This document shows positions 1 through 7,751 of a DNA stretch of 35,793 nt, piece by piece. The translations under genes were made by a program, and so were the position numbers. Origin of the DNA: Deltaproteobacteria bacterium (GTDB taxonomy: Bacteria > Desulfobacterota > Desulfobulbia > Desulfobulbales > VMSU01); assembly GCA_021782655.1 (NCBI GenBank), contig JAJXUT010000016.1:1-35793 (forward strand), read 5' to 3'. Positions within the stretch are counted from its first letter, which is position 1. Every line of letters starts with the position of its first letter. The notes under the pieces are model-generated. The model was not told the origin of the DNA, searched no databases, and saw only the letters and a program-made list of their open reading frames with translations.

Positions 1-1727
1 CCCGGCGGGGGGCGAACATGGCGATCATGCGGGTCGATCACCCGGACATCATGGACTTCATCAAGGCCAAGGCCGATCTCACTAAGCTCAACAACTTCAA
101 CCTGTCGGTGGCGATTACCGACGAATTCATGGAGGCGGTGAAGACCGACGGCGACTACGCCCTTGTCAACCCCAGAGACGGCGAGATTGTCAAGAAGCAG
201 AGTGCGGTCAAGGTCTTCCGTCAGATCGTCAAGCAGGCCTGGCAGACCGGTGAGCCGGGGATCGTCTTTATCGACCGGATCAACGCCAAGAATCCCACCC
301 CGGCGGCCGGCACCATCGAGAGCACCAACCCCTGTGGCGAGCAGCCGCTCTTGCCCTACGAGTCCTGCAACCTGGGCTCCATCAATCTGGCCAACATGTT
401 GGCCGGCGACAAGGTGGACTTCCAGAAGCTGGGCCGGACGGTGGATAAGGCGGTGCATTTCTTGGATAACGTCATCGACATCAACCGTTATCCCCTGCCG
501 GAGATCGACCGGGTGACCAAGAGGAACCGCAAGATCGGCCTGGGGGTTATGGGATTTGCCGACCTGCTGACCACCCTTGGCGTCCCTTATTCCTCGCCTC
601 AGGCGGTGGGCCTGGCCGAGGAGGTGATGCACTTTATCGACAAGAAGGCCCTGGACGCCTCGATCGCCTTAGGCGAGCGGCGCGGCGCCTTCCCCAACTT
701 CCCGGAGAGCATCTACGGCCTGCAAAATCCCGCCGCCCCGGTGCGCAACGCCACCCGCACCACCATCGCCCCCACTGGCACCTTGAGCATCCTGGCCGGC
801 TGTTCGAGCGGGGTCGAGCCCCTGTTCGCCATCTCCTTTGTCCGCCGGGTGATGGACAACACCGAGATGCTGGAGGTCAACCCGGTGTTCGAGCGGCTGG
901 CCAAGGCGCAGGGCTTCTACTCCGAGGAACTCATGCGTCAGATCGCCAAGGCCGGCAGCATTCAGGGCCTGGAGGAGATTCCGCTTAAGGTGCGGCAGGT
1001 GTTCGAGACCGCCCATGACATCACCCCCAGGAATCACATCGACATCCAGGCCGCCTTTCAGAAACACACCAACAACGCGGTGAGCAAGACCATCAACTTT
1101 GGCCACGAGGCCACGGTGGACGACGTCCAGGGGGCCTATCTACTGGCCTATGAGCTTGATTGCAAGGGGATCACCATCTACCGGGATGGCTGCCGGGCCA
1201 ACCAGGTGCTCTCTACCGCCAAGACCGACAAGCCGCACGAGGCCGCCGAACCGGCCCCGCCGGTGAAACGCGACCGGCCCCGCAGCCTGACCGGCAAGAC
1301 CTACCAGATGGCCACCGGTTGCGGCCAGATGTACGTCACCATCAACGAGGACGACCATCGGCGCCAGTTCGAGCTTTTCAACTTCGTGGGCAAGGCGGGC
1401 GGTTGCGCCGCCAGCCAGTGCGAGGCCATCGGTCGGCTGGTGTCCTTGGCCTGGCGCAGCGGCATGGCGCCTGAGCCCATCGTCAAACAGTTGATCGGCA
1501 TCAGCTGCCACAAGCCGGTGGGCTTTGGGGCCCAGAAGGTGATGAGCTGCGCCGACGCCATCGCCCAGGCCATTCGTCAGCACATTGAGACCGCGAGCGG
1601 CAAGGACGGGCGGATGGTCAACGGCGAGGCCCAGGGTTTCGGGGCCTGCCCGGAGTGCGGCGGGGCCATCGAACACGAGAGCGGCTGCTGCGTCTGTCAT
1701 TCCTGCGGTTACTCGGAGTGCGCCTGA
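1..1727 (+). CDS. nrdJ: Adenosylcobalamin-dependent (class II) ribonucleoside-diphosphate reductase, 5'-truncated by the window edge
   Basis: Reduces ribonucleotides to deoxyribonucleotides using a B12-generated thiyl radical, an oxygen-independent route to DNA precursors. The frame is already open at base 3 (R-R-G-A-N before the first Met at 18), so the N-terminus lies outside the window; about 575 residues are visible. NPCGE carries the radical Cys and the catalytic Glu. The Cys of YESCNLGSINL sits 11 residues further, as expected for the second half of the redox pair. APTGTLSILAGCSSGVEP is a conserved barrel segment. After about residue 400 comes a TSCPD domain (TGCGQMYVTIN, GGCAASQCEA), then a C-terminal Cys-rich tail (CPECGG, CCVCHSCGYSEC) of the kind used for re-reduction or zinc binding. 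The TGA is directly followed by the next ATG (1729), suggesting co-transcription. Family assignment is firm. Confidence 0.95.
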   Translation, partial: RRGANMAIMRVDHPDIMDFIKAKADLTKLNNFNLSVAITDEFMEAVKTDGDYALVNPRDGEIVKKQSAVKVFRQIVKQAWQTGEPGIVFIDRINAKNPTPAAGTIESTNPCGEQPLLPYESCNLGSINLANMLAGDKVDFQKLGRTVDKAVHFLDNVIDINRYPLPEIDRVTKRNRKIGLGVMGFADLLTTLGVPYSSPQAVGLAEEVMHFIDKKALDASIALGERRGAFPNFPESIYGLQNPAAPVRNATRTTIAPTGTLSILAGCSSGVEPLFAISFVRRVMDNTEMLEVNPVFERLAKAQGFYSEELMRQIAKAGSIQGLEEIPLKVRQVFETAHDITPRNHIDIQAAFQKHTNNAVSKTINFGHEATVDDVQGAYLLAYELDCKGITIYRDGCRANQVLSTAKTDKPHEAAEPAPPVKRDRPRSLTGKTYQMATGCGQMYVTINEDDHRRQFELFNFVGKAGGCAASQCEAIGRLVSLAWRSGMAPEPIVKQLIGISCHKPVGFGAQKVMSCADAIAQAIRQHIETASGKDGRMVNGEAQGFGACPECGGAIEHESGCCVCHSCGYSECA

Positions 1728-1728
1728 T

Positions 1729-2154
1729 ATGGCCGCGCCCAGGGTCTCGGATCGGATTCTGTGGTACGAGAACCTAGGGTTTTTGGCCCTTATACTCCTC
1801 TTCTGGGCCAACGAGCTGCTCGACCTGCCCCGGCTGCTCTTCGGCGGCGCAACCAGGATGAACTGGCGGGAGGCGGCGCTGGAGAGCCTGCTTACCCTGG
1901 CCGTCTGGCTTACGGTGCATCTGCTCACCAGACGGCTCCTGGCCCAGCTCCACTATCTGGAGAGGTTCCTTAAGGTCTGCGCCTGGTGCCGGAGGATCGG
2001 CGAGGGCGACGACTGGCTGCCGATGGAGCAGTACTTTTTGCGCAAGTTCGACACCAAGACCTCGCACGGCATCTGTCCCGACTGCGCCGAGAAGATGCTG
2101 GGCCAGGGAAGTGGCGGGGAGCGGAGTGATCCCGACGGCAACCGACGCCCTTAG
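1729..2154 (+). CDS. Small membrane protein with C-terminal CxxC...CxxC cytoplasmic domain
   Basis: 141 residues, function unknown. Two hydrophobic segments (about residues 16-38 and 52-72) are followed by a soluble tail with C84-x2-C87 and, after SHGI, C116-x2-C119. The CAWCRRI...SHGICPDC pattern occurs as a C-terminal appendage on many sensor kinases and response regulators of Deltaproteobacteria; here it is fused to a bare membrane anchor. It probably binds a metal or acts as a redox switch (inference). The ATG at 1729 begins one base after the nrdJ stop. An upstream in-frame start at 1585 exists but lies within nrdJ and is unlikely. The gene sits between nrdJ and a peptide transporter and shows no obvious link to either. 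Confidence 0.75.
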   Translation: MAAPRVSDRILWYENLGFLALILLFWANELLDLPRLLFGGATRMNWREAALESLLTLAVWLTVHLLTRRLLAQLHYLERFLKVCAWCRRIGEGDDWLPMEQYFLRKFDTKTSHGICPDCAEKMLGQGSGGERSDPDGNRRP

Positions 2155-2157
2155 GCC

Positions 2158-3219
2158 ATGAGTTCCTATATCCTGAAACGGCTCTTGTTCATGATCCCCA
2201 CCCTGATGGGGGTGATGCTGGTGACCTTCACCGTCACCCAGTTCGTGCCCGGCGGGCCGGTGGAGCGGATGCTGGCCGAACTCACGGGCCGGGCCGGCGG
2301 CCCGGAGGCCAGCGCCGGAGCTGGGCGCGGCGGTTTGTACCAGGGCCGTCAGGGTCTGGATCAGGAGCAGATGGCGAGTCTTGCCGCCACCTACGGGTTT
2401 GATAAGCCGCCGGTTGAGCGTTTTCTTACCATGATGGGCAACTACCTGCGCTTCGACTTCGGCGAGAGCTACTACCATCACCAGCGGGTGGCGGCCCTGG
2501 TCATCTCCAAGTTACCGGTCTCCATGTCGCTTGGGCTGTGGAGTTTTTTTGTCACCTACCTCACCTGCATCCCGCTGGGGATCAGGAAGGCGGTGCGGGA
2601 CGGCTCGGCCTTTGACGCCCTGACCTCGGCGGTGATCTTAATCGGTTACGCCATCCCCGGTTTCGTGCTCGCCATTTTGCTCATCGTGCTCTTTGGCGGC
2701 GGAAGCCTGTGGAGCGTCTTTCCCCTGCGCGGCCTGGTGTCGGACCACTGGGCCGCGCTGCCGTGGTGGGGCAAGATCACCGATTACCTCTGGCACATGG
2801 TGTTGCCGGTCATCTCCAGCACCGCCGGGAGTCTCGCGGTCATGACCCTGCTCACCAAGAACAGCTTCCTGGAGGAGATCAGGAAGCAGTATGTGATCAC
2901 CGCCCGGGCCAAGGGCCTCTCCGAGGGGGCGGTGCTCTACCGCCACATCTTCAGAAACGCCATCATCCCCATCATCACCGGCTTCCCCGGCGCCTTCATC
3001 GGCGCCTTCTTCACCGGCTCGCTGCTGATCGAGACCATCTTTTCCTTGGACGGCATGGGGCTTCTGGCCTACCAGTCGATGATGAACCGCGACTACCCGG
3101 TGGTCTTGGGCACCCTGTACTTCTTCACCATCATCGGCTTAATCGCCCGTCTGCTCTCGGACTTGAGCTATGTGCTGGTCGATCCCCGCATCTCCTTTGC
3201 GGCGGTGGACAGGCGATGA
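2158..3219 (+). CDS. yejB: Peptide/microcin C-type ABC transporter permease, YejB family
   Basis: Inner-membrane permease of an oligopeptide-type ABC importer; 353 residues, a normal length. It starts MSSYILKRLLFMIPTL, the typical YejB/DppB first membrane helix, followed by FVPGGPVERML. About six membrane segments are visible. The binding-protein-dependent transport domain occupies roughly residues 120-345. The EAA-type cytoplasmic loop that contacts the ATPase is seen at YVITARAKGLSEGAVLYRH. The insert around residues 40-75 (Gly/Ala-rich, ending LDQEQMASLAATYGFDKPP) is characteristic of YejB rather than DppB. It begins 3 bases after the preceding stop, and yejE and yejF follow immediately. 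No periplasmic binding protein (YejA) is in the window. Confidence 0.92.
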   Translation: MSSYILKRLLFMIPTLMGVMLVTFTVTQFVPGGPVERMLAELTGRAGGPEASAGAGRGGLYQGRQGLDQEQMASLAATYGFDKPPVERFLTMMGNYLRFDFGESYYHHQRVAALVISKLPVSMSLGLWSFFVTYLTCIPLGIRKAVRDGSAFDALTSAVILIGYAIPGFVLAILLIVLFGGGSLWSVFPLRGLVSDHWAALPWWGKITDYLWHMVLPVISSTAGSLAVMTLLTKNSFLEEIRKQYVITARAKGLSEGAVLYRHIFRNAIIPIITGFPGAFIGAFFTGSLLIETIFSLDGMGLLAYQSMMNRDYPVVLGTLYFFTIIGLIARLLSDLSYVLVDPRISFAAVDRR

Positions 3220-3232
3220 GCGAGGTCCGGCC

Positions 3233-4255
3233 ATGGGTGCCATGAGTCCGAATCAGCGGCGTTGGCGGCGTTTCCGGGCCAATCGGCGCGGCTTTGTCAG
3301 CCTGGTGGTCTTCCTGGTCTTGCTGACGGCCACCCTGGCGGCGGAGGTCGTCAGCAACGACAAGCCCCTGCTGGTCATCTACCAGGGCCGCCTCTACTTC
3401 CCGATCCTGCGGGCCTATCCCGAGACCACCTTTGGCGGCGACTTCGCCACCGAGACCGATTACCAGGACCCCTTTGTCCGCCAGCGCCTCTCCTCGGGCG
3501 GCAATCACGTCTTTTTCCCGCCCAATCCCCACGGCTACGACTCCATCGACCTGTGGCACGCCCGGCCCTTTCCCGCCTCGCCCAGCCGTGACCATCTCCT
3601 GGGCACCGACGACCGGGGCCGGGATGTCTTGGCCCGGCTGATTTACGGCTTCCGGCTTTCTATCCTCTTCGGTTTGGCGCTTACCGCGATCGGGACCGTG
3701 ATTGGGATCGCGAGTGGGGCGGTTATGGGCTATTTCGGCGGCAAGACCGATATGTTGATGCAGCGGGCTATCGAGATCTGGGGCTCCATGCCGGAGTTGT
3801 ACCTGTTGATTATCTTCTCCTCCCTCTTCAAGCCCTCGGCCCTGCTGATTCTGATTCTGCTGTCGCTGTTCGGCTGGATCGGCCTTTCCGACTACGTGCG
3901 GGCCGAGTTTCTGAAGGGCCGGAACCTGGACTATGTCACCGCCGCCAAGGCCCTGGGGGTGGGCGACTTCACCATCATGTGGCGGCACCTTTTGCCCAAC
4001 GGCATGACCCCGGTGATCACCTTCCTGCCCTTCCGGATGTCCGGGGCGATCGTGGCCCTGGCCAGCCTGGATTTTCTGGGCCTCGGGGTGCCGCCGCCCG
4101 CTCCCAGCCTGGGGGAGTTGCTGGCCCAGGGCAAGGCCAACATCGACGCCTGGTGGCTTTCGATCAGCAGCGTCCTGGCCCTAGTCGGCACCTTGACGCT
4201 GTTGATCTTTATCGGCGAGGCCCTGCGGGAGGCCTTCGACCCCCGGCAGGCGTAG
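3233..4255 (+). CDS. yejE: Peptide/microcin C-type ABC transporter permease, YejE family
   Basis: Second permease of the importer, 340 residues from the ATG at 3233. I prefer this start because GAGG lies 7 bases upstream (3222-3225); the ATG at 3242 is an alternative, and the longer frame from 3170 overlaps yejB. An N-terminal RRWRRFRANRRGF basic segment precedes the first membrane helix. A large periplasmic section follows with NDKPLLVIYQGRLYFP and TFGGDFATETDYQDP, hallmarks of YejE. GTDDRGRDVLARLIYGFR precedes the transport domain, and the EAA loop is seen at YVTAAKALGVGDFTIMWRH. It ends in TAG directly abutting the yejF ATG, so the three transporter genes form one translational unit. Confidence 0.92.
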   Translation: MGAMSPNQRRWRRFRANRRGFVSLVVFLVLLTATLAAEVVSNDKPLLVIYQGRLYFPILRAYPETTFGGDFATETDYQDPFVRQRLSSGGNHVFFPPNPHGYDSIDLWHARPFPASPSRDHLLGTDDRGRDVLARLIYGFRLSILFGLALTAIGTVIGIASGAVMGYFGGKTDMLMQRAIEIWGSMPELYLLIIFSSLFKPSALLILILLSLFGWIGLSDYVRAEFLKGRNLDYVTAAKALGVGDFTIMWRHLLPNGMTPVITFLPFRMSGAIVALASLDFLGLGVPPPAPSLGELLAQGKANIDAWWLSISSVLALVGTLTLLIFIGEALREAFDPRQA

Positions 4256-5836
4256 ATGCTGGCCATCAACGATCTTACAGTGAGCTTTGTCGGGGCCGAG
4301 CAGCCGACGGCGGCGGTTCGGGGGGTGTCGTTGACGGTGGCTCCGGGTGAGACCGTGGCCTTGGTGGGTGAATCTGGGTCCGGCAAGTCGGTAACTGCCT
4401 TGACTATCCTCAGGCTGCTGGAGACGGTGGCCCAGGTGGCGACCACAGGCCGGATCAGCTTCCAGGGCCAAGACCTCCTGCGCTTGACTCAGCCGGAGAT
4501 GGCCCGGATTCGCGGCAACCGCATCGCCATGGTCTTCCAGGAGCCCATGACCTCCTTGAATCCGGTGTTGACGGTGGGCGCCCAGCTTATGGAACCTTTG
4601 TTCATCCATCAGGGCCTAGGCCGGGAGGCGGCCCGGAAGGAGGGGGTGCGGCTGCTGGCCCGCTGCGGCATCGCCGAGCCCGAGAGCCGCTTCCGCCACT
4701 ATCCGCACCAGCTCTCCGGCGGCCAGCGGCAGCGGGTGATGTTGGCCATGTCCCTGGCCTGCCGCCCGGCCCTGCTGATCGCCGACGAGCCTACCACCGC
4801 CCTGGATGTGACCCTCCAGGCCCAGATCCTGGAGTTGATCGCCGAGGCCCAGGCCGAGTTGAACATGGGGGTGCTGCTCATCACCCACGACCTGACCTTG
4901 GTGCGCCAGATTGCCAGCCGGGTCTGCATCATGCGTCGGGGCGAGCTGGTCGAATCCGGGCCGGTGGGGGAGATATTTGAGCGTCCGCAGGCCGCCTACA
5001 CCATGGAGTTGATGGCCAGTCTGCCCATGGAGGGTAAAGAAAATAATAGCGACGCTGAAATAGAGATTTGTGTGAAAAACTTAACTGTTGATTTCAGGGA
5101 AGGGGGGCGGCTGTTTCGGCGGGCGAAGAGTCGGAGGGCCGTGGCGGGGGTGAGTCTTGCCGTCCGTCGGGGCGCCACCCTGGGCTTGGTGGGCGAGTCG
5201 GGCTCGGGCAAGAGCACCTTGGGACTGGCCCTGCTGAGGCTGGTTCCGGCCCAGGGGGAGATCATCCAGCAAGGGGTGAACTTGCAGCGATTGACGCCCC
5301 GGGAGCTGCGCCACCAGCGGCGGCGGATGCAGATTGTCTTTCAAGATCCCTTCTCCTCCCTGTCGCCCCGCCAGACCGTGGGCCAGATCGTCAGCGAGGG
5401 CCTGTGGGCGCACGAGCCGGGCCAGGGACGGACGGAGGTGGCGGCACGGGTGGCCCAGGCCCTGGCCGAGGTGGGATTGACCCCGGAGATGGCGGGCCGT
5501 TACCCCCACGAATTTTCCGGCGGCCAGCGGCAGCGGATCGCCATCGCCCGGGCCGTGGTGCTCAAACCCGATTTCCTGGTGCTGGATGAGCCGACCTCGG
5601 CCCTCGACCTGACCATTCAGGCCCAGATCATCGCTTTGCTTAAGGACTTGCAGCGCCGGCACCAGATGAGCTACCTGTTCATCAGCCACGACCTGCGGGT
5701 GGTGCGGGCCTTGGCCGACGACCTGGCGGTCATGCACGAGGGGGTGATCGTGGAGCAGGGCCGGGCGGCGGAGATCTTTGCCGCCCCCAGGCATCCCTAC
5801 ACCCAGGCCCTGCTTGCCGCCGCCCTGCCTGGTTAG
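4256..5836 (+). CDS. yejF: Peptide/microcin C-type ABC transporter, tandem ATP-binding protein, YejF family
   Basis: Fused double ATPase (526 residues) powering the YejB-YejE permease. Half 1 has Walker A GESGSGKS at 38-45, the signature LSGGQRQR, Walker [13 protein letters not shown] and an H-loop in ITHDL. Half 2 repeats these as GESGSGKST (about 315), [25 protein letters not shown] and ISHDLR. All catalytic elements are present in both halves, so both sites look active. The linker between the halves (DNA about 5036-5096) is strikingly AT-rich in an otherwise GC-rich gene and encodes a polar stretch ([11 protein letters not shown]). The ATG follows the yejE stop with no gap. The substrate is not predictable; the Yej family imports short peptides and microcin C. 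Confidence 0.93.
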   Translation: MLAINDLTVSFVGAEQPTAAVRGVSLTVAPGETVALVGESGSGKSVTALTILRLLETVAQVATTGRISFQGQDLLRLTQPEMARIRGNRIAMVFQEPMTSLNPVLTVGAQLMEPLFIHQGLGREAARKEGVRLLARCGIAEPESRFRHYPHQLSGGQRQRVMLAMSLACRPALLIADEPTTALDVTLQAQILELIAEAQAELNMGVLLITHDLTLVRQIASRVCIMRRGELVESGPVGEIFERPQAAYTMELMASLPMEGKENNSDAEIEICVKNLTVDFREGGRLFRRAKSRRAVAGVSLAVRRGATLGLVGESGSGKSTLGLALLRLVPAQGEIIQQGVNLQRLTPRELRHQRRRMQIVFQDPFSSLSPRQTVGQIVSEGLWAHEPGQGRTEVAARVAQALAEVGLTPEMAGRYPHEFSGGQRQRIAIARAVVLKPDFLVLDEPTSALDLTIQAQIIALLKDLQRRHQMSYLFISHDLRVVRALADDLAVMHEGVIVEQGRAAEIFAAPRHPYTQALLAAALPG

Positions 5837-5844
5837 CCGCCGAG

Positions 5845-6690
5845 ATGTCCGCCCTCGTCACCGGCGAGTATCTGGTTTCCCAGGCCCTGGCCCTGGCCCT
5901 GGCCGATTTTTTGGCCGGAGAGAGTGGCTTGGCCAAGGCCAGGGTCAAGGACTGCCTGGCCAAGGGCGGGGTGTGGGTGAGCCGTCCGGGCCGCCGTTTC
6001 GCCCGTTGCCGCAAGGCCAAGACCCCGCTCGGGCCGGGCTGCCGGGTGCGGCTCTACTACGACCCAGAGATCCTGCGCCAGATCCCGCCGCCCCCCCGGC
6101 TGCTCGCCGACCGTAAGCATTACAGCCTTTGGGACAAGCCCGCCGGTCTCCTGGCCCAGGGTACCAACTTCGGCGACCACTGCTCGCTCCTGCGCTTGGC
6201 CGAGACCTATTTCTCGCCGCCCCGCCCGGTATTCTTGCTCCACCGTCTGGATCGGGAGGCGAGCGGGCTCATGCTCATCGCCCACAGTCCTAGGGCGGCG
6301 GCGGGATTGAGCCGGCTTTGGCAATCCAGGGCGGTGCTCAAGCAGTACCGGATCACCGTCCTGGGGCTCTGGAACCGGGAGGAGCGGGGCGTCATCGACC
6401 TGCCCTTGGATGGCAAGGAGGCCCGCACCGAATATCAGCTCCTGGCAATAGAGCGGAGCCGGGGATTCTCCCGTCTTCTGGTCACCCTGGGCAGCGGACG
6501 TTTACACCAAATCCGCCGCCACTTTGCCCTGATCGGCTTTCCGGTCATCGGCGACCCCCGTTACGGCCAGGGGAACAAGGATATGGCCGGGCTTCAGTTG
6601 CGGGCGGAACGACTCGCCTTCACCTGCCCGCTGACCGGGGCCAGGGAGGACTTCCGTGCCCCGGAGCCCGCTTCAAAGACCGGGGAATAA
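5845..6690 (+). CDS. RluA-family pseudouridine synthase
   Basis: Isomerises uridine to pseudouridine in rRNA or tRNA. 281 residues. The N-terminal ~80 residues form a divergent S4-like RNA-binding region (AKARVKDCLAKGGVWVSRPG). The catalytic domain begins near KHYSLWDKPAGLLAQGT and holds the RluA motif HRLDREASGLML with the catalytic Asp, then LKQYRITVLG. It closes with LVTLGSGRLHQIRRHFALIGFPVIGDPRYG, the conserved H-Q-I-R-x-H and GDxxYG elements. The family is certain; which nucleotide is modified (RluA, RluC, RluD or TruC type) cannot be told from sequence alone. It lies 8 bases after yejF and is probably the last gene of this plus-strand run. Downstream lies an AT-rich islet. Confidence 0.9.
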   Translation: MSALVTGEYLVSQALALALADFLAGESGLAKARVKDCLAKGGVWVSRPGRRFARCRKAKTPLGPGCRVRLYYDPEILRQIPPPPRLLADRKHYSLWDKPAGLLAQGTNFGDHCSLLRLAETYFSPPRPVFLLHRLDREASGLMLIAHSPRAAAGLSRLWQSRAVLKQYRITVLGLWNREERGVIDLPLDGKEARTEYQLLAIERSRGFSRLLVTLGSGRLHQIRRHFALIGFPVIGDPRYGQGNKDMAGLQLRAERLAFTCPLTGAREDFRAPEPASKTGE

Positions 6691-6753
6691 AAGAGGCGGC
6701 TACCTCCTTGCTTAAAATATCCAGCCAGACGCGCCGTGCGTTCTCGTTATAAT

Positions 6754-6846
6754 CTGAGCCTCTTGCAAAATCAAACTTAACTGGCATTAAATCACGACGA
6801 TGCCCTGTCATCTCGTGTCGTTTTCGTCATTTTGCAAGAGGCTCAG
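6754..6846. repeat. 93-bp MITE-like inverted-repeat element
   Basis: Perfect 18-bp terminal inverted repeats, CTGAGCCTCTTGCAAAAT at 6754-6771 and its exact reverse complement at 6829-6846, enclose 57 bases. The inside holds a further imperfect inverted pair (CACGACGATG ... CATCTCGTG), so the whole could fold into a long hairpin. There is no transposase and no clear target-site duplication. The ends look like insertion-sequence termini, which makes a non-autonomous element or a deletion remnant the best guess. It lies between the pseudouridine synthase gene and the toxin-antitoxin locus. Confidence 0.6.
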
Positions 6847-6873
6847 TTGGTAAAAAATTGACGGCATCAGATC

Positions 6874-7170
6874 TCAAGTATGCAATGATCTAAGCACCAC
6901 GTCTGGAGCCGTTGAAACGATCTTGAGCAAAGCGACTGCCGGGCCGGTAGGATTCCTGCGGTGTTGTTCCCAGTTTTGTAAGGTCTTGATGCTCACATGC
7001 ATGAGTGTGGCGAATTCGCCTTGTGAAAGTCCAATCTTCTCTCGTATCGTCTTGACATCGGGTGGTGCTATTTCAAATCGGCGAGAAGGTGCCATTTTGC
7101 CGATAGCAATGTTTTTTGCTTCCTTCAAGCTCTGTACCAGATCGTCAAACAGTATTTTTTCCATGATCAT
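6874..7170 (-). CDS. HigA/NadS-type antitoxin, XRE-family helix-turn-helix protein
   Basis: 98 residues. An N-terminal ~35 residues (LVQSLKEAKNIAIGKM) are typical of NadS-like antitoxins that neutralise a RelE/HigB toxin. They are followed by a Cro/C1 helix-turn-helix at about 40-80 (REKIGLSQGEFATLMHVSIK, then TLQNWEQHRRNP). It should repress its own promoter (perfect palindrome at 7487-7509) and bind the toxin. Its ATG (7170) overlaps the toxin stop TGA (7169-7167) as ATGA, so the two are translationally coupled. The reading frame is intact even though the toxin is interrupted. AT-richer composition than the flanking genes fits horizontal acquisition. A weak hairpin followed by a T-run near 6688-6712 could end this transcript. 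Confidence 0.85.
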   Translation of the reverse strand: MIMEKILFDDLVQSLKEAKNIAIGKMAPSRRFEIAPPDVKTIREKIGLSQGEFATLMHVSIKTLQNWEQHRRNPTGPAVALLKIVSTAPDVVLRSLHT

Positions 7171-7478
7171 AGCTCCTTGACAAGGTCGTGCAGGATCGCG
7201 GTCTCCTTGTCCGTCAATGTATCCTTTTTAGATTTCGGATAAATCACCAGCAGGTAAATTTGGCTATTGTCCTTGATCCAGTAGTAAATCACTCGCACTC
7301 CGCCGCTCTTGCCGCCTCCCGGCACAGCATAGCGCAATTTTCGGATTCCTCCACCGCCTTTGATGATGTCGCCACGCTCCGGGTCTTACGCCAATACATC
7401 TTGGAGACCTCGGTACGTGTCGTCAGAGAGCAAGTCCGATAACAGTCTGGTAAACGTTGGAGTTTCGATGAATTCCAT
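7167..7478 (-). pseudogene. RelE/HigB-family toxin interrupted by an in-frame TAA
   Basis: From the ATG at 7478 the frame reads MEFIETPTFTRLLSDLLSDD, TYRGLQDVLA, then TAA (7388-7386, codon 31). It continues in the same frame with DPERGDIIKGGGGIRKLRYA, VPGGGKSGGVRVIYYWIKDN, SQIYLLVIYPKSKKDTLTDK and so on to the true stop TGA at 7169-7167. Both halves align naturally with the ~103-residue HigB/RelE toxins that cleave mRNA on the ribosome, including the RKLR, GKSGGVRVIYYW and Y-x-K-x-x-K-D-x-L segments. A single base change (for example GAA, CAA or AAA to TAA) explains the break; there is no frameshift. The product would be a 30-residue fragment. TAA is not a selenocysteine codon, so readthrough is not expected. 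Confidence 0.85.
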
Positions 7479-7486
7479 AATATAAC

Positions 7487-7515
7487 ATTATACGCCATTG
7501 GCGTATAATGGTCAA
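7487..7515 (-). promoter_or_regulatory. Toxin-antitoxin promoter with overlapping palindromic operator
   Basis: Read on the minus strand: TTGACC (7515-7510), a 17-base spacer, then TATAAT (7492-7487), close to a consensus sigma-70 promoter. A perfect palindrome covers the spacer and -10 box: arms ATTATACGCC and GGCGTATAAT around a 3-base centre (7487-7509). This is the expected operator for the HTH antitoxin, giving autorepression. Transcription should start near 7480, only about 2-3 bases before the toxin ATG (7478), so the message would be leaderless or nearly so. Confidence 0.85.
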
Positions 7516-7680
7516 GTCATTGTCGTGTCGAATATAACAAGCCGCCCTAGTCGCCGCATTAGAGTCTGTCGTAAAAGCCACAACCTGACGCTGTGGTAGC
7601 CTGAGTTGGAGAAGTTTTCTCGACCGCCAGCTCAGGATCAGGCCTTCAGAAACATCTTTTGATCTTCTAGCTTGCAATAT

Positions 7681-7718
7681 AAAAAGAGGCGGCCATCGCG
7701 AGATGGCCGCCTCTTTTT
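7681..7718. terminator. Bidirectional rho-independent terminator
   Basis: A perfect 17-bp stem (AAAAAGAGGCGGCCATC, GCGA loop, then the exact complement ending in TTTTT) has an A-run on one side and a T-run on the other, so it can work on either strand. It lies 33 bases beyond the stop of the minus-strand symporter gene and is most likely its terminator. The interval 7516-7680 upstream holds no gene I can recognise. Confidence 0.92.
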
Positions 7719-7751
7719 ATGCCCAAGTGCAGGGCGTGTGCCGCTAAAAAA

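Noticed and set aside
1140-1928. Long minus-strand ORF opposite nrdJ
   Set aside because: Low-complexity shadow of a GC-rich gene; no motif, no Shine-Dalgarno, and overlaps a certain coding region.
7386-7388. Recoding of the toxin stop as selenocysteine or pyrrolysine
   Set aside because: The codon is TAA, which is not recoded in those systems; a nonsense mutation is simpler.
7423-7677. 84-codon minus-strand ORF upstream of the toxin
   Set aside because: It overlaps the toxin promoter/operator and the toxin 5' end in another frame and has no recognisable domain.
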